DNA of 64,000 bases from an uncultured Acidobacteriia bacterium (GTDB lineage Bacteria > Acidobacteriota > Terriglobia > Bryobacterales > Bryobacteraceae). The notes beneath the pieces are model-generated. The model had not been told where the DNA came from. It made no database searches and saw only the letters and a list, made by a program, of their open reading frames with translations. The position numbers and the translations under genes are program-made. This document shows positions 59,567 to 64,000 of this stretch, piece after piece. The stretch's first letter is position 1; every line of letters begins with the position of its first letter. The stretch is from assembly GCA_903929755.1 (NCBI GenBank), contig CAIYVZ010000150.1, positions 22,498 through 86,497 on the forward strand, read 5' to 3'.

Positions 59567-62101
59567 TCAAGGAATCACTTCCCGGACGCAACGAAAACCA
59601 AGGTAGATGAAGCTGAAGTCGGGCTCGACCCTGAAACGGACAGCGGCGCGCAGGTAGTCGGCTCCATAGACGAAGACGCCCCCCCGCACGCCTTGCTCCG
59701 AGGTCCATTCCCAGACATTGCCCGCCATGTCCTGGATTCCTTCAGGGGTGGCACCGTTGGGGAAGAGGCCGACGGGACTGGCGGAACCGACATCAGCGTC
59801 ACGGTAGTTGGCTCGGTTGATGTCGGGGGCTTCGTCGCCCCAGGGATAGCGGCGGCCAGACGTACCACGCGCCGCGTACTCCCACTCGGCTTCGGACGGG
59901 AGGCGAATGCCGTCCCGTTTCCATTCACAGTAGGCGGTGGCTTGGTACCAGTTGACGTTCACGACCGGGCGGTTGGGATGCAGGACCTGTTCATCCCAGT
60001 TGCTGGGTTCGGCGGCGGCGGGAGCCCAGCCCTTTGTCCAGGAAGACTTCTGGCGATAGCCGGTCTCTTCGTCCTCGACGAATTTCTGGTATTCGGCGAC
60101 GGTAACGGGATAGCGGCCGAGGAAAAACGGTTCCAGCGTAACGTCCCGAACTTCGCCATCCCATTTGGTAGTTTCGGGATCGTAGTTGGGGCTCTTTTTG
60201 AGTTTCTTCTGGGATCCCATGGTGAACGTGCCGCCGGGGAGGAGGATCCAGTTGTCGTGGCCGTCCTGAAAGCGCCAGTCGCCAGCCTGGCCGAGAGCTT
60301 CGGCGGCTTCGAGACGAACGCGGAGGTCGATTTTTTCGGCTTTGCCTCGTTCAAAGATGCTGCGAATCTCGGTCAGAAGCGCCTGGTAGGGAGCGTCGTC
60401 GGGCGGTTCGTACTTCCAGGCGCGGAGGTCCTGGCGGGCGGCACCCAGAAGTCCGGCGGCCCGGGCTTTCAGGCTGAGGGCGACACCGGGGCCTGCTGTC
60501 CGGGCGAGGGCTTCCGTGAAGATGGCGTCGACGCGCTCCATCCCGTTGCGAATCAATACTCCGGGGACCAGGAGCAAGACTTCACGCCACTCCTGCTTCA
60601 GCCAGCGGTCTTCCTCGAAGAGGAGCTTTTCGGGTTCCAGAGCTGCAATGCGGCGGGCGGCTAAGTACGCCTGGAAGGTCAAATGCCAGTACTCGGTGCT
60701 GTCGCCCCGGCTGACGACGATGCCGCTGTAGAGCGTTTCGTTGACGAGGAAATCGAGCGCGGCTTCGAAGCGCTGATCGGTCGGAACTTCGCGGAACTCA
60801 GGTTCGATGATTTTTGCAGCGGCGGCCCGTTCGAGTTGCTTGACGCGGCCCCCGGGGCGGCGCTGCATCTCCAGAGCGAGGCGGCCGAAGATGGAAAGCA
60901 CGCGGTGTCCGGGAGGGCGGTTGGGGTAGTCGCGGGCTTCGGAGAGCCACTTGAGGATGGACTCGTAGAGGTCGGCGCGCTGGTCGGGGAGGCGGCGGTC
61001 GTTCCACTGGATGACGGCGAGGGCGGTCAGCATCAGAGGGTTGCGGGCCATGCGGCGGATTTCGGGGCGTGCGCGAAGGGCGGAGATCAGTTCGCCGGTG
61101 AGGCTCCGGGCGGCGGTGGCGTCCTGACTGAAGAGGAAGCCGGACCATTTGGCGAGGAAGTCTTCCATGGCGGGGAGGTCGAGGTCGCCGATGCGGACGG
61201 TTTCGAAGTCGTCAAGGGTGGACTTACCTTCGTAGGCGGCGGGGCGGGTGGTGACGACGAAACGGGCGTCACGGAAGGCGGCGGCGGCGCGTTCGAACCA
61301 GCGGGCCATATGGGCGCGGAGGGTGGAGTCGGGGATTTCGTCGAGGCCGTCGAGGAGGATGAGGGTGGAGGCTTCGCGGAGTTTGCGGCGGAAGAAGTCG
61401 GCGTCGAGATTCCAGGAGAATTCGGCAGAGCGGGATTCGAGATAGAGGGGGAGCCAGTCGGCGGAGGCGGAGTCGGGCAGGTTGGGGGCTCCGCTGTGAA
61501 CCTTTTTGTGGATGAAGGCTTCGAGGGCGAAGATGCGGACGAGGACGGGGAACTGGGTGGAACCGGGGCCGGAGCGCTTCCACGCGAGCCATTTCAAGTA
61601 GGTGGATTTGCCGCCGCCGGGGTCGCCGACGATGACGAGTTTGCGGTGGGTGAGGGATTCGTCGAGGGACACGGTGCGGGGTTCGAGACCGACTCGCTCC
61701 GTTGTTGAGCCACCCGTGGTGGTGAGGGGGATGAACACCTCCCCGATGTTGAGGCGGGGGGCTTTGCCGCTGCCGACGATCAGGCCGCGGACGTCGATAA
61801 AGGCACAGTCGTTATGGAGGTGGTGGAGGTAGAGGGTCGGGTCCTGTTCTGGGGCCGCGTCGCAGGGGGTGAAGCCGAGATCGGCGGCGTCGAGCCCGAG
61901 GCGGGTGAGAATTTGGCGGGCGATGCGTTCGTCGAGGCAGTCGCCAGCTTCGGCCTTTTTCAGGGTGGCGAGGCCGATGTCGAGGAGGTCGGCCATGTCC
62001 TGTTGGGTGAACTTTTTGGTACCCTGGCGGCGGGCGATGCGCTCGTCGATTAAGCGCTGAGCGTCGAGGCGGTAGGTGGAGCGTTTGCGTATCGTACCCA
62101 T
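59567..62101 (-). CDS. HTH-NACHT NTPase-FGE (C-type-lectin fold) protein, probable DGR target
   Basis: 844 aa, cytoplasmic (no signal peptide). Residues 25-75 form an XRE-like HTH (FTQQDMADLLDIGLATLKKA). A NACHT/STAND NTPase follows with Walker A VGDPGGGKSTYL (about 158-169), Walker B TLILLDGLDEIPD (about 246-258) and sensor-like RFVVTTRPAAYEG, then a helical region to about 600. The last 230 residues are a formylglycine-generating-enzyme/sulfatase-modifying-factor domain: LLPGGTFTMGSQKK, FFLGRYPVTVAEYQKFV, RLPSEAEWEYAARGTSGRRY, IQDMAGNVWEWTSEQGVRGG, LGFRCVRE. FGE domains use the C-type-lectin fold favoured by DGRs, and the end of this gene has the matching codon footprint (see variable region). 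It resembles sensor-NTPase conflict proteins with a diversified recognition tip; role in immunity or signalling is inference. Confidence 0.88.
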   Translation of the reverse strand: MGTIRKRSTYRLDAQRLIDERIARRQGTKKFTQQDMADLLDIGLATLKKAEAGDCLDERIARQILTRLGLDAADLGFTPCDAAPEQDPTLYLHHLHNDCAFIDVRGLIVGSGKAPRLNIGEVFIPLTTTGGSTTERVGLEPRTVSLDESLTHRKLVIVGDPGGGKSTYLKWLAWKRSGPGSTQFPVLVRIFALEAFIHKKVHSGAPNLPDSASADWLPLYLESRSAEFSWNLDADFFRRKLREASTLILLDGLDEIPDSTLRAHMARWFERAAAAFRDARFVVTTRPAAYEGKSTLDDFETVRIGDLDLPAMEDFLAKWSGFLFSQDATAARSLTGELISALRARPEIRRMARNPLMLTALAVIQWNDRRLPDQRADLYESILKWLSEARDYPNRPPGHRVLSIFGRLALEMQRRPGGRVKQLERAAAAKIIEPEFREVPTDQRFEAALDFLVNETLYSGIVVSRGDSTEYWHLTFQAYLAARRIAALEPEKLLFEEDRWLKQEWREVLLLVPGVLIRNGMERVDAIFTEALARTAGPGVALSLKARAAGLLGAARQDLRAWKYEPPDDAPYQALLTEIRSIFERGKAEKIDLRVRLEAAEALGQAGDWRFQDGHDNWILLPGGTFTMGSQKKLKKSPNYDPETTKWDGEVRDVTLEPFFLGRYPVTVAEYQKFVEDEETGYRQKSSWTKGWAPAAAEPSNWDEQVLHPNRPVVNVNWYQATAYCEWKRDGIRLPSEAEWEYAARGTSGRRYPWGDEAPDINRANYRDADVGSASPVGLFPNGATPEGIQDMAGNVWEWTSEQGVRGGVFVYGADYLRAAVRFRVEPDFSFIYLGFRCVREVIP
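59603..59677 (-). other. Candidate DGR variable region (VR), codons 809-833
   Basis: The 25 codons from 59677 to 59603 (minus strand) encode VFVYGADYLRAAVRFRVEPD then FSFIY. At 14 sites likely to be templated by AAC or AAT the codons are GTC, TTC, GTC, TAT, GAC, TAC, GTC, TTC, GTC, TTC, AGC, TTC, ATC, TAC: the third base is always C or T while the first two vary. Framework residues (LRAA, R, R, EPD, LGFRC) are constant in FGE domains. This is what adenine-specific mutagenesis of an Asn-rich template repeat leaves. The stop codon follows 12 codons later, as usual for VRs. Confidence 0.7.
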
Positions 62102-62360
62102 TAGCGGCCTACCTCAACACTAGCACCATTAACTCATCTAAAACATCTTTAACATCCGCCCGCGAGTTGCGCCGGACTCACTTGTGCCCCAAACTGAAGT
62201 TGTAAGTTATGTGAATCATCCCCTTATGGTGATGATTTGGGGCGGTCTTGTACCCTCCAGATGCGAGTAGACGCGTCTCGCGCCGAGAACCTGAGGCACT
62301 CTCTGGCTGTAAGTCCTTATAGCGACTGGAGACATATCTTCAGCCTATCAAATAGAATCG
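62102..62360 (+). ncRNA. Candidate small RNA or leader upstream of a standalone terminator
   Basis: No ORF is supported between the divergent NACHT-FGE gene and the gene at 62409, yet a strong plus-strand terminator (62361-62395) sits just before the latter. A transcript starting in this interval would end there. This could be a short regulatory RNA or an attenuated leader. I recognise no known family. Confidence 0.3.
62214..62237. promoter_or_regulatory. Palindrome in the divergent intergenic region
   Basis: AATCATC and GATGATT (62214-62220, 62231-62237) flank a 10-base centre. A 24-base dyad between divergent genes is a plausible operator, for example for the HTH domain of the NACHT-FGE protein; no experimental support. 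Confidence 0.35.
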
Positions 62361-62395
62361 CCCCCCACCATAATGGTTGGGGGGTATTTTTTTAT
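62361..62395 (+). terminator. Strong rho-independent terminator
   Basis: CCCCCCACCA-TAA-TGGTTGGGGGG (one bulge) is followed by TATTTTTTTATT. There is no plus-strand gene upstream, so it ends either a small RNA or a leader of the gene starting at 62409. Confidence 0.75.
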
Positions 62396-62408
62396 TGGGG
62401 TTGGGATC

Positions 62409-63401
62409 TTGAGCCTGGAACCAAACACAACAGAAACTCCGCGTCAGTCGGCCCTTTCTCCAGTAGAAGCCGAGGAGTTGCGCCGGTCATTGACAACACA
62501 CTTCGCTGATTCCAAAGGAATTCTTGGATCCCAGCTGGGTGCGCTTATTCGCCGCCACCTCAAAGGTGAAACCGACATAAAGAGACGCTTCGGCGGACTA
62601 AAGAGCCTAATCGCATCCTATTTCCCCGCAGAGATCGTCTGGTCTGGAAAGCAGGGACAGGACGACGTTTATGAGACGAGTTTTCGATCCCCCGGCGCAC
62701 CGCCTTTGTGGTCGCCGGTACCGCAGATTCCCTCGGGAGATTTTTGGTCGAAAGCAACCAACCCATCAATGCGAGTTCAGTTCGCGTGGTCTGACCTTGA
62801 CAAAACATTGATGGTTGCGCCGATGGATGCGCTGCCGTCAGAACACCTCAAGGGTGTGGCGAAGCTAACAAAGTCAGACTACGAGAGCCTTGCCAGATCT
62901 TTCGCAAACTCGTTGGACCTCGTCGAGCCTGACTGGCAAGTGCAAGCGATTGAGGCCGCAAACTCAAACCTCAAGTTCTCTCGCCTCATCCGCGAGAAGG
63001 GATTGCTGCCGAAGTGGGAAGCAGTCCGCGTGGAGGAAGCTGTCCGGGTCTTCGGTGATCGACTTGCCGCAATTGGCGCTGAGCCGACCGAGGTCACACG
63101 TTGGACTGAACTCCTTCGGGAATCACAGGAAAAGGCGAGACTGGCTCGTCTAAAACCGAGAGACGTCCCGCAGTCCGAAGACGCAGCTAACCAAGGGCGT
63201 CCATCTGCGCTCCAAGCTCACGTTTCCGGGGCAGAGCGGGTCCCTGCGACACCCGAAAAGAAGGGCTTCACCGACGTGCCCGACTCGCGGAGGGTCGCTC
63301 AAAGGGCTATAGAATTTCTCTCCGATTCGGAACTAGCCGAACTCAGGCTTCCACTGGGGCCGGTAATGCGAGCAGTGGCATCTCTCTTGACCCGACCGTA
63401 A
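62409..63401 (+). CDS. Uncharacterised protein, possible N-terminal LOTUS/OST-HTH-like domain
   Basis: About 330 aa. An in-frame ATG at 62373 lies inside the terminator hairpin, so the TTG at 62409 (SLEPNTTETPRQ) is preferred; the start is uncertain. Residues about 20-75 (EELRRSLTTHFADSKGILGS then QLGALIRRHLKGETDIKRRF, GGLKSLIASYF) have the look of an OST-HTH/LOTUS winged helix, which binds RNA in other proteins; this is a weak match by eye. The rest is charged and partly helical (KWEAVRVEEAVRVFGDRLAA). It is followed 16 bases later by a second unknown gene, likely one operon, and diverges from the DGR target gene. Base composition is less C-rich than the core genes, hinting at acquisition. 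Confidence 0.65.
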   Translation: MSLEPNTTETPRQSALSPVEAEELRRSLTTHFADSKGILGSQLGALIRRHLKGETDIKRRFGGLKSLIASYFPAEIVWSGKQGQDDVYETSFRSPGAPPLWSPVPQIPSGDFWSKATNPSMRVQFAWSDLDKTLMVAPMDALPSEHLKGVAKLTKSDYESLARSFANSLDLVEPDWQVQAIEAANSNLKFSRLIREKGLLPKWEAVRVEEAVRVFGDRLAAIGAEPTEVTRWTELLRESQEKARLARLKPRDVPQSEDAANQGRPSALQAHVSGAERVPATPEKKGFTDVPDSRRVAQRAIEFLSDSELAELRLPLGPVMRAVASLLTRP

Positions 63402-63417
63402 CGGCATCGGCCCACTC

Positions 63418-63864
63418 ATGTCTCTGGCTATACCGATCCCCCCTGAACACCTAAAAGATCTTAGAACGGCCCTAGACAGGGTCGCTAGGTCCAGATGGGA
63501 GGAAGACGGGGTTATTCACGTAGTGTCACTGGAGCAAAATATCGACTTCCTCCAGTACTGCCGAGACAATGACATCCGCTGCATCCTCGTACCGTACAGA
63601 GTGCACTGTAACGAGGACGCGCTGCGAAAAGCTGCATACACTGTTTATCCTGAGAGATCTGAGCGTCCCGATTACACGATCAGCAAGCTTATAGACGGCA
63701 GCAAGCTTCAGGAGTTTCTGCGCAAACTAGGGCTTGACTGGCGGGGGGCGTTGGTGAATCAACTCAAGCTATACAGCCACCCCAACGAGGGCCAACGGAT
63801 CGACGAAAGGATTGATCCATGGCTCAAACAGTTTGATCGGTTAGGCTGCGACCGGGCGATCTGA
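63418..63864 (+). CDS. Uncharacterised protein, probably truncated by an IS3-family insertion
   Basis: 148 aa from ATG 63418. Segments: LRTALDRVARSRWEEDGVIH, LEQNIDFLQYCRDNDIRCIL, KLGLDWRGALVNQLKLYSH and IDPWLKQFDRLGCDRAI. No family recognised. The stop TGA (63862-63864) coincides with TGACCTTGCC, which looks like the terminal inverted repeat of the IS3-type element whose transposase ends just beyond. The native protein was therefore probably longer and the last coding bases are fixed by the insertion. Confidence 0.6.
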   Translation: MSLAIPIPPEHLKDLRTALDRVARSRWEEDGVIHVVSLEQNIDFLQYCRDNDIRCILVPYRVHCNEDALRKAAYTVYPERSERPDYTISKLIDGSKLQEFLRKLGLDWRGALVNQLKLYSHPNEGQRIDERIDPWLKQFDRLGCDRAI

Positions 63865-64000
63865 CCTTGCCCTCAGAATCCGTATCCCTTAATTCGTTAT
63901 AGTCTTGCCGCTGCTTCGGCCCTGTACCAGTTTTCTTCGAACTGAGCCGGACTGAGGTAATTCAGGGTGGAGTGCATTCTGGTGTTGTTGTACCAGTGGA
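63862..64000 (-). mobile_element. IS3-family insertion sequence, one end
   Basis: The element runs off the window edge. Its transposase C-terminus is present, and the sequence from 63862 (TGACCTTGCCCTCAG) has the TG-starting form of IS3-family terminal repeats, 33 bases outside the transposase stop. The other end and the target duplication cannot be seen. Confidence 0.6.
63897..64000 (-). CDS. IS3-family transposase (integrase core), C-terminal part
   Basis: The minus strand reads HWYNNTRMHSTLNYLSPAQF then EENWYRAEAAARL and TAA at 63897-63899. WYNxxRxHSxLxYxSPxxFE is the end of the rve integrase core in IS3-family OrfB, including the region just after the catalytic glutamate. Only about 33 residues are inside the window. 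Confidence 0.88.
   Translation of the reverse strand, partial: HWYNNTRMHSTLNYLSPAQFEENWYRAEAAARL

Noticed and set aside
60683..61708. A 341-codon plus-strand frame opposite the NACHT domain
   Set aside because: Gly/Glu/Val-rich mirror frame; Walker motifs are on the other strand.

Overview
The window looks like a soil acidobacterium of the Solibacter/Bryobacter lineage. This is inferred from family content: two TIGR03435 'soil-associated' proteins, a TIGR03437 (Solibacter C-terminal) domain fused to a cyclophilin, an Oar-like TonB-dependent receptor with a carboxypeptidase-regulatory-like N-terminus, a DUF1592/DUF1552 pair, PEP-CTERM proteins and a trace of an acidobacterial duplicated orphan permease (ADOP). 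Coding strands are rich in C-ending codons. No tRNA, rRNA or CRISPR array was seen.

Layout. 0-16.2 kb: a frameshifted PEP-CTERM gene, a zinc-ribbon/TM protein with a GYPQQ repeat, rsmG, a CocE/S15 hydrolase, a large TonB receptor, a tannase-like esterase, a secreted metzincin, a TIGR03435 protein, pnp and rpsO, then an RHS remnant and a gene-poor stretch. 16.3-30.6 kb: secreted or periplasmic catabolism, with a mutarotase-like protein, an esterase, a CitE-type lyase beside the stump of a MaoC/HTD2-type hydratase, a secreted ADP-ribosylglycohydrolase with a transporter, a dihaem cytochrome plus PQQ dehydrogenase, an amidohydrolase, and the DUF1552/DUF1592 pair. 30.6-42.5 kb: one gene for a protein of about 3,965 residues with four six-bladed NHL propellers, one seven-bladed YVTN propeller and many TIG, FN3 and Ig-like modules. 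42.5-46.7 kb: a decayed defence island holding a DUF1156-type DNA methylase fragment, an N-terminal BrxL fragment, VapBC, a BrnA-like antitoxin, and an intact ORF that appears to fuse BrxA (DUF1819) to DUF932. 47.1-51.2 kb: argF-argH-argR plus cyclophilin-TIGR03437, preceded by two ARG-box-like operators. 51.2-58.6 kb: galU-unknown-enoyl-CoA hydratase-larA, a 7Fe ferredoxin, a TIGR03435 protein, a class V aminotransferase and a ProRS-like protein lacking recognisable catalytic motifs. 58.6-64 kb: a DUF433/DUF5615 toxin-antitoxin pair, a truncated Avd-like fragment, and an HTH-NACHT-FGE protein whose last codons carry the footprint of a diversity-generating retroelement (DGR) variable region. 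Two uncharacterised genes and the end of an IS3-family element close the window.

The strongest candidates for something undescribed are: (1) the NACHT-FGE gene with a DGR-like variable region, an IMH-like hairpin and a broken avd, but no template repeat or reverse transcriptase in view; (2) the BrxA-DUF932 chimera among BREX relics; (3) the ProRS-like protein that keeps editing and anticodon-binding domains but not the synthetase motifs. Three short tandem duplications sit exactly on translation-start junctions (rsmG/cocE, cytochrome/PQQ dehydrogenase, and the start of the CitE lyase). Family names come from recognising motifs by eye; no database search was run.
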